A stretch of 64,000 bases of DNA from the NCBI GenBank assembly GCA_038326775.1, contig JBBQKJ010000011.1, forward strand, positions 4,394 through 68,393. The letters run 5' to 3'. Below, piece by piece: positions 1-8,506 of the stretch (positions are counted from its first letter, which is position 1; the number at the start of each line of letters is the position of its first letter). Both the position numbers and the translations under genes were made by a program. A model generated the notes under the pieces. The model searched no databases and was not told the origin of the DNA. It saw only the letters and a list, made by a program, of their open reading frames with translations. This stretch comes from DYIU01 sp038326775. Its GTDB lineage: Bacteria; Actinomycetota; Geothermincolia; Fen-727; Anoxymicrobiaceae.

Positions 1-571
1 CCTTTGGTATCATCATCGCGTCCTCGCGGACCACGGTAACGATCAGCGTCTCCGGCGGCATGGCTAGCTCGGAAAGCGGTTTTTCAAGTGCCAAGGCATC
101 ATCGGTCAGCGTTATCTCCACCAGGCTTACGTCGCTCGCCTGCAGCTTCATGACGGTCACGACCTCGCCCAGGGTGGTCTCCTCCTCGATTATCTTGGCG
201 ATGATATCGGGCGTGCTGACCTCGACATCGACCCCCCAGCTCTTGTTGAAGAGCCAGCGGTTCTTCGGGTTGTTGACCCTGCCTATGACCTTGGGAACGT
301 CGTACTCGAACTTGGACAGGTAGCTTATGACCAGGTTGTCCTCGTCGTCGCCGGTGACCGCGACCATGAGGTCAGCCTCCTGGACGCCGGCGAACTCCAG
401 CACCCACGGCTCGCACGCATCCTCGCAGATGGTCCTTATCGGGCCCTTTTCCGACGACATGAGAGCGCACTTCTCCTTGTTCTGGTCGATGACCGTTACC
501 TCGTTCTTCTCGTGAAGTATACGGGCGAGGAAAGAGCCAACCACGCCCCCTCCGGCAATTACTACTCGCAT
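1..571 (-). CDS. TrkA/RCK-domain potassium regulator (3' end outside window)
   Basis: The protein begins MRVVIAGGGVVGSFLARIL, a Rossmann nucleotide-binding motif (GGGVVGS), then an acidic residue after strand 2 (VTVIDQNKEKC) and the VTGDDEDNLV block typical of TrkA_N/RCK domains. The visible 190 residues also cover most of a TrkA_C domain (LVEITLTDDALALEKPLSEL), so only the last few dozen residues are missing. RCK proteins are cytoplasmic and gate TrkH-type K+ channels by binding NAD(H) or ATP. It lies 19 bases after the stop of the next RCK gene and is the last visible member of a minus-strand operon. It most resembles the RCK protein at 7849-8475. The start is clear from the motif position. 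Confidence 0.9.
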   Translation of the reverse strand, partial: MRVVIAGGGVVGSFLARILHEKNEVTVIDQNKEKCALMSSEKGPIRTICEDACEPWVLEFAGVQEADLMVAVTGDDEDNLVISYLSKFEYDVPKVIGRVNNPKNRWLFNKSWGVDVEVSTPDIIAKIIEEETTLGEVVTVMKLQASDVSLVEITLTDDALALEKPLSELAMPPETLIVTVVREDAMMIPK

Positions 572-590
572 CTTGAAATCCTCCTCGCCC

Positions 591-1241
591 TCATGTCAGG
601 AAGAACATCTTCTTGTACTTCGCCATCGCCTGACGGAGCACCAGCACGCTAACGGTATCTCCCTGCTGGAACGTGGTCCCCGCCACGGGAAGCAGCGCCG
701 CGCCCAGCCTCTCGATGGCCGCCACCTGCACCTCGCCGGGCACCTCGAACTCGCCGACCCGCCTGCCGACCAGGTTTGAGGGGAGCTCGAACTCCATCAT
801 CTCAACCTCGCCCGAGCCGAACGTGTCCCTCGAGTAGGAGCGCTCCCGGAACATCAGGTCGAATACCTTGTTGACCACCCACTGCACCGGCGCGACCGTC
901 GCTATCCCGAAGCGACGGTATATCATCGCCCGCCGGGGGTCGTAGATGCGCGTTACCACCTTCGGGACGTGGAAGACGTCCTTGGCGATTATTGACGACA
1001 CTATGTTCGAGTTGTCCCCGCTGCTCACGGCGATGAACGCGTCGGCCCTCTCGATGCCGGCTTCCACCAGCACCTCCGAGTCGAAGCCGATGCCCTCAAC
1101 CACCCGACCCTTGAAATCGACGTCCAGCAGGTGGAAAGACGTCGGGTCCTTGTCGACGACCGCCACGCTGTGGCCCTGCCGCTCGAGCCGGCGGGCAAGC
1201 CGCGAGCCGGTCCTCCCGCATCCCATTATGACCACGTGCAT
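591..1241 (-). CDS. TrkA/RCK-domain potassium regulator, single domain
   Basis: A 216-residue RCK protein beginning MHVVIMGCGRTGSRLARRL, with the GxGxxG-type loop GCGRTGS, an acidic residue after strand 2 (VAVVDKD) and AVSSGDNSNIV at the usual RCK position. A TrkA_C-like segment follows (LVGRRVGEFEVPGEVQVAAI). I chose the ATG at 1241 because a GGGGG stretch lies eight bases upstream; an in-frame TTG at 1250 would add three residues. It sits between the P-type ATPase and the following RCK gene with short gaps, so it is probably co-transcribed. It likely forms a gating-ring subunit for TrkH, possibly mixed with its paralogues. Length is normal for a single-unit RCK protein. Confidence 0.88.
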   Translation of the reverse strand: MHVVIMGCGRTGSRLARRLERQGHSVAVVDKDPTSFHLLDVDFKGRVVEGIGFDSEVLVEAGIERADAFIAVSSGDNSNIVSSIIAKDVFHVPKVVTRIYDPRRAMIYRRFGIATVAPVQWVVNKVFDLMFRERSYSRDTFGSGEVEMMEFELPSNLVGRRVGEFEVPGEVQVAAIERLGAALLPVAGTTFQQGDTVSVLVLRQAMAKYKKMFFLT

Positions 1242-1294
1242 AAGCTTCAACCCCCGTTAGACCTCGCTGGGCGAACAGGCGCCCGTCCCCCCGC

Positions 1295-4132
1295 TCAGGC
1301 CGCCTGTTCCAGTGCCTTTTTTTCTCTTTGCAGGTGCGATTCTTCCTTTTTCGCCACATGCATGCGGATGAAGAACTTCCTTATCTCGTCGCCTATCAGG
1401 CACATCGGTGCCATCGCGAACATGAACAGCCATACCCAACCTCCGGGCGCCTGAAAATCGAACAGCCCCTTGAACGGCGGCAGGTATACGAAGATAACCA
1501 GTATTGTCAGCTCCGACAGGATGCCCCAGAGGTAAAACCTGTTGGTGGTGAACCCGACCTTGAATATCGACTCTCGCTCGGTCCTGCACGCGAACCCGTT
1601 GCCTATCTGCGTGGTCACGATGGTGCCGAAGCAGGCGGTGGTCGCCATCACGTAGTAAGCAGCGTAGGCGCCGGCGACGATGCCGGCTTGAGCGTCGGCG
1701 GGCCACATCGCTAGAACCCCCATCGAAGGACGCCACCCCGCCAGCCAGTAGACGAAGAAGAACGCCGCCAGGCACGCTATCCCCTCGATGGGCCCCAGGA
1801 ACCCGTACGCTCTGCCCAGCACCTTCCATGAGAGCAGGCGCTCTTTCTGCGAGCGGGGCGGGCGCTTCATTATGCCGGGCTCGGGGGCTTCGGTGCCCAG
1901 AGCGAGGGCGGGTACCAGGTCGGTGCCGAGGTCCACCGCCAGTATCTGCATCACCGTCAGAGGCAGGGGTACCTTCGCCATGACAAACAGCAGGAACGGA
2001 AATATCTCAGGGATGTTGCTGGCCAGGATGTACGTCACGAACCTCTTGATGTTATCGTAGACCGCGCGGCCTTCCTCGATGGCGCTCACTATGGATGCGA
2101 AGTTGTCGTCGGTGAGTATCATCTCCGCGGCGTCCTTGGCGACGTCCGTGCCGGCGATTCCCATCGCCACCCCGATGTCGGCCGCCTTGAGCGCGGGCGC
2201 GTCGTTGACCCCGTCACCGGTCATCGCCACAATCTCGCCCTTGCTCTTGAGAACCAGGGCTATCCTCATCTTGTGCTCGGGGGCTACCCTCGCGAAGAGG
2301 ACCTCCGGCTCATCGAGCGCGGCTCCCAGCTCCTCGTCTGACATCTCCTCGATGTCCGGGCCGGTCACCACCCTCACCTGGCGACCGCGCACCAGCTTGA
2401 TGCGCCTGGCGATAGACTCGGCGGTCACGCCGTAGTCTCCGGTTATCATGATGACCCTGATGCCGGCGGTGCGGCACTCGGCGATGGCCTGCTCGACCTC
2501 AAGCCTGGGCGGGTCCATCATCGCTGCGAGCCCCACGAAAGTGAGGTCCTTTTCCAGGTCCTCTATCTCGTAATGCTTCTGCTCCTGCTCGAGGTCGCGG
2601 TAGGCGAACCCGAGCACGCGAAGTGCCTGGGTGGCATACTGGTCGTTCGTCTCCGCGACCAGCTTCCTGTCCTGCTCGGTGATCTCCCGCACACCGCCGG
2701 GCTCCCATATCTTCGTGCAGAGCCCGAGCACCTCCATGGGCGCCCCTTTCACCAGCGCCTCCACGCCCGTCTGGCCCTGGTGCGTGGTGGTCATGCGCTT
2801 GCGGCGGGAGTCGAACGGCAGCTCGTAGCGCCTGGGGAATACCTTGAGCTCGGTCTCGTAGTCGTACTTGAACTTCTGAGCGGTCACCAGCAGGGAGGCC
2901 TCGGTCGGGTCGCCGAGTATGCGCCATTGTTCTTCCCCCTCCTGCGGGGGGAGCAGCCTCGAGTTGTTGCAGAAGGCGGCGATACGAAGGAGCTTGAGCA
3001 TCGCCGTGCTGTCTTCTTCTCCGAGCGCCCGCCCGTCGACGCTGAAGTCCCCCACGGGGGCGTATCCGACCCCGCCGATCACGATGTCGCGGTTTGCCAC
3101 CCATATTTCGCGCACGGTCATCTCGTTGGTGGTAAGGGTGCCTGTCTTGTCCGTGCAGATAACGGTGGTGCAGCCGAGGGTCTCCACCGAGGAGAGCTTC
3201 TTGATGAGGGCGTGCCGCTTCGCCATGCGCTGAGTGCCCATGGCCAGGGCCAGCGTAACCGTGGGCAGAAGGCCCTCCGGGACGTTGGCCACGATGATGC
3301 CGATGCCGAACATCAGAGCCTTGGCCTCGCCCATCTTCATCACGAACGCGCCCAGGACAAAGAACATCACGCCCAGGCTGGTGGCGATGAGGGCCAGTAG
3401 CTTGGTTATCTTGCCCATCTCCTTCTGGAGCGGGCTCGGCTCCTCCTTGACCTCCTGGGTCAGGCCGGCGATCTTGCCTATCTCGGTCTCCATGCCGGTC
3501 GAGTAGACCACTGCCTTCCCGCTCCCCGCGGCGACGCTGGTGCCGGCGAACACCAGGTTGGAGAGGTCGGCGAGGGCCGCTTTCTCGACGTTCAGGGCCT
3601 CGGAGCGCCGCGACTGTGGCTCGGACTCGCCGGTGAGCGCGGAGTTGTTCACCCGCATCTCGCTGACCTGAATGAGGCGGGCGTCCGCGCTGATGCTGTT
3701 GCCGGCCTCGAGCAGCACCAGGTCGCCCGGCACCAGGTCCTCGGCCTCGATCTCCTGTTCCTCGCTTTCGCGGACGATCCTGACTTTCCTGGGGAGTATC
3801 TTCTCCAGGCTCTCGATAGCCCTCTCCGCCTTGAACTCCTGCCAGAACGTGAAGATTGCGTTGATTACGATGACTGCGATACAGGCGTAGCCGAGCTCGG
3901 GCATCCCCGCGACGAAGGAGAGGACAGCCGCTACCCACAGCATTATGGCGAAGAAATGGAAGAAGTTGTACAGGAACTTGCGCCAGAGGGGGGTGCCGCG
4001 CTTCTTTTCGAGAACGTTTCGGCCCTCGACATCCAGCCGACGGGCCGCCTCGTCGTAGCGCAGCCCCTCGGGAGTCGATTCCAGCAGCTCGAACACCCCG
4101 TCTTCAGGCGTCGTATAGATTGCTTCTTCCAT
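1295..4132 (-). CDS. Cation-transporting P-type ATPase of the Na+/K+-ATPase-like (P2C) type
   Basis: The 945-residue protein has the full P2 layout: N-terminal cation_ATPase_N domain, actuator motif TGES (167-170), phosphorylation motif DKTGT (Asp328), a nucleotide-binding domain, the hinge motif GDGVNDAP near residue 640 and a C-terminal membrane domain. Membrane-site residues look like Na+/K+- or H+/K+-ATPases rather than Ca2+ pumps: VPEGLLPTVTLAL in M4, SNIPEIFPFL in M5 and VDLGTDLVPALALG in M6, where animal alpha subunits have PEGLL, SNIPEITPFL and IDLGTDMVPA. The pump lies inside an operon of K+ uptake regulators, supporting a monovalent-cation role. No beta subunit was found. Specificity is inferred from motifs; a Ca2+ pump remains possible. 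Confidence 0.88.
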   Translation of the reverse strand: MEEAIYTTPEDGVFELLESTPEGLRYDEAARRLDVEGRNVLEKKRGTPLWRKFLYNFFHFFAIMLWVAAVLSFVAGMPELGYACIAVIVINAIFTFWQEFKAERAIESLEKILPRKVRIVRESEEQEIEAEDLVPGDLVLLEAGNSISADARLIQVSEMRVNNSALTGESEPQSRRSEALNVEKAALADLSNLVFAGTSVAAGSGKAVVYSTGMETEIGKIAGLTQEVKEEPSPLQKEMGKITKLLALIATSLGVMFFVLGAFVMKMGEAKALMFGIGIIVANVPEGLLPTVTLALAMGTQRMAKRHALIKKLSSVETLGCTTVICTDKTGTLTTNEMTVREIWVANRDIVIGGVGYAPVGDFSVDGRALGEEDSTAMLKLLRIAAFCNNSRLLPPQEGEEQWRILGDPTEASLLVTAQKFKYDYETELKVFPRRYELPFDSRRKRMTTTHQGQTGVEALVKGAPMEVLGLCTKIWEPGGVREITEQDRKLVAETNDQYATQALRVLGFAYRDLEQEQKHYEIEDLEKDLTFVGLAAMMDPPRLEVEQAIAECRTAGIRVIMITGDYGVTAESIARRIKLVRGRQVRVVTGPDIEEMSDEELGAALDEPEVLFARVAPEHKMRIALVLKSKGEIVAMTGDGVNDAPALKAADIGVAMGIAGTDVAKDAAEMILTDDNFASIVSAIEEGRAVYDNIKRFVTYILASNIPEIFPFLLFVMAKVPLPLTVMQILAVDLGTDLVPALALGTEAPEPGIMKRPPRSQKERLLSWKVLGRAYGFLGPIEGIACLAAFFFVYWLAGWRPSMGVLAMWPADAQAGIVAGAYAAYYVMATTACFGTIVTTQIGNGFACRTERESIFKVGFTTNRFYLWGILSELTILVIFVYLPPFKGLFDFQAPGGWVWLFMFAMAPMCLIGDEIRKFFIRMHVAKKEESHLQREKKALEQAA

Positions 4133-4155
4133 CGAACTCCCAATACCCTAAAATA

Positions 4156-5535
4156 TTACCTCAGTTTAAGCAGGGTCTTTTCGAGTCTGCGGATTTTCCT
4201 GGCGGTTACGAGCGCGGTTATGGTATCACCGGCGCGGAGCACGAAGTTCTCCTCGGGCATGTAGCCGGTACTGCGCCTGACGATGTAGGCGAACGTGACT
4301 TTGGACGCGTTTGACGCCACCCGCACCTTCTTGCTCTCCCACCGGGCGGGGCACTCGAACTCCACCAGGTCGTACTGGTTGAACATGCAGGATGACTTGG
4401 CGCGTACCACCGGGTTCACGAGCTTTTCGAGCAGCGCCTGGGCGAGCATCCTGGTGCCGCAGACGTACGGCATCCCCAGCGCCTGGTAGGCGGGCTCCTC
4501 CTCGGGCTCGAAGACGCGCGACATCACGTGCTCGACCATGAAGACATTCCGGGCTGCCTCGACGGCCTTTCGGTTGGCCTCGTCCGACTTTGAGACGGCC
4601 GCGAAAGCGTCCGCCTCCCTGACGCCCGCCTTCTCCAGAGCCTCGTGCGAGAAGATATCGCCTTCGACGAAGCCTCCGGAGTACTCCTTGGACACCCTCT
4701 GGAAGAGGGAGGAGTCAGGGTCTATGAGCGTCACCCGGTGCCCCTCCCGGTCGAGTATGTAGCCGAGGTAGGCCCCCACCTGGCTGCAGCCTGCGACCAG
4801 CACTTTCAACCCGGGCGTGGTCTCATCGAGCGCGTCAGAAGCCAGGCCGAAGGCGACCGCGCCCCGGCAGGCGCTCTCGTCGAGGTCGGAGCCCATGCAC
4901 TCCTTGACGACCCTCCACCCTTCCTTGCGCAGGGTCATGACCACCCTGTCGCCTTCAGCGAGCGGCGTGTCCTCGTCGAAAGGCACTACCTTGTTGTCCC
5001 GCAGGAGCACCAGGAGCCTGGAGCTTATGCCGTAGTTGAGGCTGCCGGCGGGCTTGCCGGAGGCCTCGTCGCCTATGCCGAACTCGATGACCTGGATGCC
5101 CACCTCGCTGCGGTCCTGCTGGACGATGGAGTCCGGGCTCTGGAACAGCTGCGACCGGACCCTGTTGGCTATCATGACTGTGCTGTCGAAGTAGTCGATG
5201 TGCTTGCGAGAGAACGCGCGCTCCTTATCGGGGTTCACCAGCCGGGCGACGACCGTGGGCACCAAGTAGCGGCTCATCGCGGATTCCGCGATGGCGAGGT
5301 TGGTGTCGTCGAACTGGGTTACCGCGGCCAAGCCGCCGGCTTTCTTGATGCCCGCTTTCACCAGGACGGCGTCCTGCATGACGTCCCCGATAATGGTGGT
5401 ACCCTTGAAAGACTTCGGAAGGTGCTTGAGGGCCTCCGGGTCCCTGTCGACCACGACAACCTGCTGGCCCTCTTCGGCGATGTACTCCGCCAGGCGAGAG
5501 CCGACCCCGCCACATCCGGCGACGATGATATTCAT
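4156..5535 (-). CDS. trkA: TrkA protein with tandem RCK units
   Basis: The 459-residue length matches classical TrkA, which has two TrkA_N/TrkA_C units. The first Rossmann loop is GCGGVGSRLAEY at the N-terminus; the second is GCSQVGAYLGYIL near residue 250. Each is followed by an acid after strand 2 (VVVVDRD and VTLIDPD). TrkA is the peripheral cytoplasmic regulator of TrkH, forming an octameric-type ring with NAD(H)/ATP-controlled gating. The gene lies 23 bases upstream of the ATPase and 23 bases downstream of the OB-fold-like gene. A second tandem RCK protein (8507-9898) is about as long and similar throughout, indicating paralogous duplication within the operon. Confidence 0.92.
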   Translation of the reverse strand: MNIIVAGCGGVGSRLAEYIAEEGQQVVVVDRDPEALKHLPKSFKGTTIIGDVMQDAVLVKAGIKKAGGLAAVTQFDDTNLAIAESAMSRYLVPTVVARLVNPDKERAFSRKHIDYFDSTVMIANRVRSQLFQSPDSIVQQDRSEVGIQVIEFGIGDEASGKPAGSLNYGISSRLLVLLRDNKVVPFDEDTPLAEGDRVVMTLRKEGWRVVKECMGSDLDESACRGAVAFGLASDALDETTPGLKVLVAGCSQVGAYLGYILDREGHRVTLIDPDSSLFQRVSKEYSGGFVEGDIFSHEALEKAGVREADAFAAVSKSDEANRKAVEAARNVFMVEHVMSRVFEPEEEPAYQALGMPYVCGTRMLAQALLEKLVNPVVRAKSSCMFNQYDLVEFECPARWESKKVRVASNASKVTFAYIVRRSTGYMPEENFVLRAGDTITALVTARKIRRLEKTLLKLR

Positions 5536-5558
5536 GCGGGTATTATATCGCTACGGGG

Positions 5559-6158
5559 TCACCCTACAAGACGCTTCCGGGACCTCCACCACATCCATGC
5601 CAGCGCGGCGGACGCGAGGAGAAGCGCCGCCGCGACGACCGGCTTCGCGCCGATATGATTCCGGTTCACGGCGTGTCCCTTCCGGAGCACCGTGAGAGTG
5701 TCGAACTCTATCATCAGGTCGCCGCCCTGCTCCGGGTTGGCCTTGAAGAACGTGCCCTCGACCAGCACCAGGTCCCCCAGCGAATCGTAGGAGCCGAGCC
5801 TGGTGATCCGGGATGCTTCCGCGTATGGCCCGTACACCCCGATACCGCTGTTCCCGCCCTTGAGCTCCTGGTACTCCCTGCGCGGCCTGTGTCGGTAGGG
5901 GTCGTCGTTCAGGGTCAACCACGCGTTGTCGCCCCGGCGAAGTATCTCCCCGATCGCCTCGCCCTCATAAGCGACCCTGCGGCCGTTGTACTTATCCGGG
6001 TGCTCGATCAGCTCCGTGCTCGAGACCGTTCGCCCGGCGGCCCGCGCGGGCCCTGGCAGGAGGCTCCACGCTAAGAGCAGGCAGCAGCCCGTCATCAAGA
6101 GCGCCGCGGCGGCGGCCACGGCACGGCCGGTTCCTGTCGAGCTCCGCGTCCCTGGCAT
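5559..6158 (-). CDS. Exported, membrane-anchored protein with an OB-fold-like domain, function unknown
   Basis: This 199-residue protein begins with an Ala/Leu-rich segment ending near PARAAG, consistent with a signal peptide or signal anchor; a Cys pair (TGCC) lies inside it but is a poor lipobox. The middle (RTVSSTELIEHPDKYNGRRV onward) resembles the OB-fold domains of exported proteins that open with a HPDKY(N/D)G-type motif. The C-terminus carries a second hydrophobic helix (PVVAAALLLASAALAWMWW) and a basic tail, so the domain probably faces outside. The stop lies one base from the trkH start side, implying strict co-transcription with trkH. I know no role for such a protein in K+ transport; the link is contextual. 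Confidence 0.7.
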   Translation of the reverse strand: MPGTRSSTGTGRAVAAAAALLMTGCCLLLAWSLLPGPARAAGRTVSSTELIEHPDKYNGRRVAYEGEAIGEILRRGDNAWLTLNDDPYRHRPRREYQELKGGNSGIGVYGPYAEASRITRLGSYDSLGDLVLVEGTFFKANPEQGGDLMIEFDTLTVLRKGHAVNRNHIGAKPVVAAALLLASAALAWMWWRSRKRLVG

Positions 6159-6159
6159 G

Positions 6160-7665
6160 CTACTTCCCCCTCGCGAGAGCTACGAGGAAACCGATGAGCA
6201 TGAAGACCGAAATGAACTCGAGCCTGCCGGCCCACATCTGGATGATGAACACGACCTTCACGGTCGACGGCATCGCCGGGTTCGTCAGCCCGCAGGACAA
6301 TCCCACGTTGCCGCAGGCGCTGGTGGATTCGAAGAGCGCCTGGGTAAGCGAGTAATCGCTGAACATGGTGATGACGAGGGCGCCCGCGAGGTAGGCGATT
6401 ATATAGCAGCCGGTCACGATGAGCACGCCGCGCACCAGGTCGTGGGTGATGGTGCGCTCCCTGATGTGGTGGTACTTCTCTGAGATCACTGAAGACGGAG
6501 GCAATATGAGCCTCTTGGCCTCGAGCCATATCGACCGGGCGCTTATGTGCACCCTGATGGCCTTGATGCCACCCGATGTCGATGATGCCGAGCCGCCCAG
6601 CCCCATCGCGATAATGGTGGCGAAGAGCGCTAGCGAACCCCACTGCGTGATGAATTGCCTCCCGTAGATCGTCTGGAACCCGGTCCCCGAGTGCCCGGAT
6701 ATTATCTGGTAAAAGCCTTTGCGGAAGAGCGCCACGGCATCCGGCAGCACCCCGAGATGCGCAAGTCCTATCACGGCGAGCGAGGTCGTCAGCAGGATGG
6801 TTACCCCGAGGGTGCGTATCTCCACGTTCTTCGCGAGCTCGCGCCGGTTGCCGGTCCAGGCGGCGTAATGGACGGCGAAGTTTATCATTCCCAGGAACAT
6901 GACCAGCATTGTCGCGCACTCGAACCAGAGGCTGTGGTAGAAAATAATGCTCTGGCTCATGGGGGTGAACCCCCCGGTGTCGTAGCCGGCCATGAATATA
7001 GAGACTGCGTGAAACAGGCCCTTCGCGGGGGGCATCCCGGCCTGGAGCGCCGTGACCCAGAGCACGAGCGACCCTATGACCAGGTATACCAGGCTCACTA
7101 CCCAGATGAAGCGGGCCGTGGAGACGACGTTCGGCAGTATTCGCTCGTCGCGGCCTTCGCCCAGGTAAAGCTCGACCGCCCTCGAGGACCCGCTGACGAA
7201 GAAGGTCAGCACTACCACCACGATGCCCTGCCCCCCGAGGAACATGAGGAGGTGCCTCCAGAAGTTGGTCCCGTAGGCGAGGTGGTCGAGGTCCTGGATG
7301 AGAGTGAGCCCTGTTGTCGCGAGACCGCTCATGGTATCGAAGCAGGCGTCGAGGAACGAGCCGAAATGGCCCGACAACATCAGTGGAATCGCGCCCATCA
7401 CCATCGCGGCGAGCCAGGCGAGGGCCACGGTGACCATCCCCACCAGCCAGGAAGCCGTCTCGTCCGTCCGGCACGTCAACCTCGTGACAGCTCCGAACAC
7501 GAAGCACGAGAGCATCCCTATGAACAGGTCGAGGGCGGGTACCCATTCCTTGAGGGCCAATGACATAACAAGGGGGATGGACATGGCCGCCCCTATTCCC
7601 AGGACGACCTTCCCGACATTGGAAAGTATTATCTTGATATCAGAACGACGAGGTCGTGCTAGCAT
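6160..7665 (-). CDS. trkH: TrkH-family potassium uptake channel
   Basis: A 501-residue integral membrane protein with four degenerate pore loops characteristic of the TrkH/KtrB superfamily. The selectivity-filter glycines are visible in TTGLTL, DTGGFTP, HSGTGFQ and CGNVGLS. It conducts K+ inward across the cytoplasmic membrane and is gated by RCK proteins, many of which are encoded around it. The start ATG at 7665 has a good AGGAG five bases upstream. Length is normal. The gene is flanked by the exported OB-like gene (two-base gap) and a 46-residue membrane protein gene just upstream. Together they form the transport core of the operon. Confidence 0.94.
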   Translation of the reverse strand: MLARPRRSDIKIILSNVGKVVLGIGAAMSIPLVMSLALKEWVPALDLFIGMLSCFVFGAVTRLTCRTDETASWLVGMVTVALAWLAAMVMGAIPLMLSGHFGSFLDACFDTMSGLATTGLTLIQDLDHLAYGTNFWRHLLMFLGGQGIVVVVLTFFVSGSSRAVELYLGEGRDERILPNVVSTARFIWVVSLVYLVIGSLVLWVTALQAGMPPAKGLFHAVSIFMAGYDTGGFTPMSQSIIFYHSLWFECATMLVMFLGMINFAVHYAAWTGNRRELAKNVEIRTLGVTILLTTSLAVIGLAHLGVLPDAVALFRKGFYQIISGHSGTGFQTIYGRQFITQWGSLALFATIIAMGLGGSASSTSGGIKAIRVHISARSIWLEAKRLILPPSSVISEKYHHIRERTITHDLVRGVLIVTGCYIIAYLAGALVITMFSDYSLTQALFESTSACGNVGLSCGLTNPAMPSTVKVVFIIQMWAGRLEFISVFMLIGFLVALARGK

Positions 7666-7693
7666 TTTCTCCTGTTTTATGACCCGGGCGGCG

Positions 7694-7834
7694 TCAGCCC
7701 GCTATCGCGTTTATCAACCATACGAGCAGGTAGGAAGCGCCGAGGACCGCGACTATGCCCGCGATGGTCACGACGATGCCGAGGACGCTGTTGACCACTC
7801 CATCCAGATTCTTTCGCCATCCGTTATCTTTCAA
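7694..7834 (-). CDS. Small single-pass membrane protein (46 residues) upstream of trkH
   Basis: A short frame opens with TTG (LKDNGWRKNLDGVVNS...) after an AGGTGG ribosome binding site four bases upstream, and ends with TGA 28 bases before trkH. Residues 1-13 are polar and basic; residues 14-44 are almost entirely hydrophobic (VVNSVLGIVVTIAGIVAVLG then ASYLLVWLINAIAG). It fits exactly into the gap between two operon genes on the same strand and its codons are rich in third-position C. It could be a KdpF-like or TrkH-associated small subunit. That is inference from size and position only. Confidence 0.6.
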   Translation of the reverse strand: MKDNGWRKNLDGVVNSVLGIVVTIAGIVAVLGASYLLVWLINAIAG

Positions 7835-7848
7835 CTGTCCACCTGTCT

Positions 7849-8475
7849 CTATGAAGTGAGCACTCTCTTGAGCTCATGCTCGTACTCGACGTCGGTCACC
7901 GCGATTATGGAATCGCCGGCCTGTATGATGTCTTCGCCGCTGGGTACTATCACCTCGTCGCCCCTGACTATGGATACGAGCACGCAGCCCTCCGGGAGCC
8001 CCAGCTCGCTTACCCGGCGGCCGCACGAGCTGCACTTCTTGTCAGGGATGTCCACCTCGACCAGCGCCAGTTGCCCGTGCTTGAGAACGTGCAGGGTGAG
8101 TATCTCGCCAACGGTCGTCTCCTCCTCGATGAGGTGGCTGATCACGGTCGTGCTGGAGACGGCGTTTATCCCCATTACGTTGAAGATGCGCTCGTTCTTC
8201 GGGTTATTCACACGCGCGACCGTGCGCGGCACGTCAAAGGATATCCTGGCGAGCTGGCAGGCCACCAGGTTATCGTCATCGTCGCCGGTGACCGCCGCGA
8301 AGACGTCCGCCTTATCCACCTGGGCATCCTGCTGGTACCTGTAGTCACAGGCGTCCCCGCAGATGATCATCGCGGAGCTCTCCCCAGCCAGCCTCTCGCA
8401 CCTGTCGGCGCTCTTCTCTATGACCACGACCGCGTGCTTCCCGCTGAGAGTCCTGGCGAGAAACGACCCGACCAT
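7849..8475 (-). CDS. TrkA/RCK-domain regulator, apparent start lesion
   Basis: The protein from ATG 8475 reads MVGSFLARTLSGK, but the codons before it encode IYIVISGGG, the first strand and glycine loop of the Rossmann fold, so the true protein starts upstream. No usable start exists in that frame. Instead the preceding gene ends in GTGA, and GTG followed by one extra base would read (M)RGIYIVISGGGMVGS. A missing base in the G-run near 8505 is therefore likely, or the protein is N-terminally damaged. The rest is a normal RCK unit (AVTGDDDDNLV, then TrkA_C), with an unusual CSSCGR cysteine pair in TrkA_C. It closely resembles the protein at 1-571. Confidence 0.8.
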   Translation of the reverse strand: MVGSFLARTLSGKHAVVVIEKSADRCERLAGESSAMIICGDACDYRYQQDAQVDKADVFAAVTGDDDDNLVACQLARISFDVPRTVARVNNPKNERIFNVMGINAVSSTTVISHLIEEETTVGEILTLHVLKHGQLALVEVDIPDKKCSSCGRRVSELGLPEGCVLVSIVRGDEVIVPSGEDIIQAGDSIIAVTDVEYEHELKRVLTS

Positions 8476-8506
8476 CCCCCCTCCGCTGATTACGATATAG
8501 ATACCC

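Noticed and set aside
2573..3400. Long open frames opposite the ATPase and many other genes
   Set aside because: They are shadows of G/C-rich codons: rich in His, Arg, Gly or Ala, with no motifs or ribosome binding sites.
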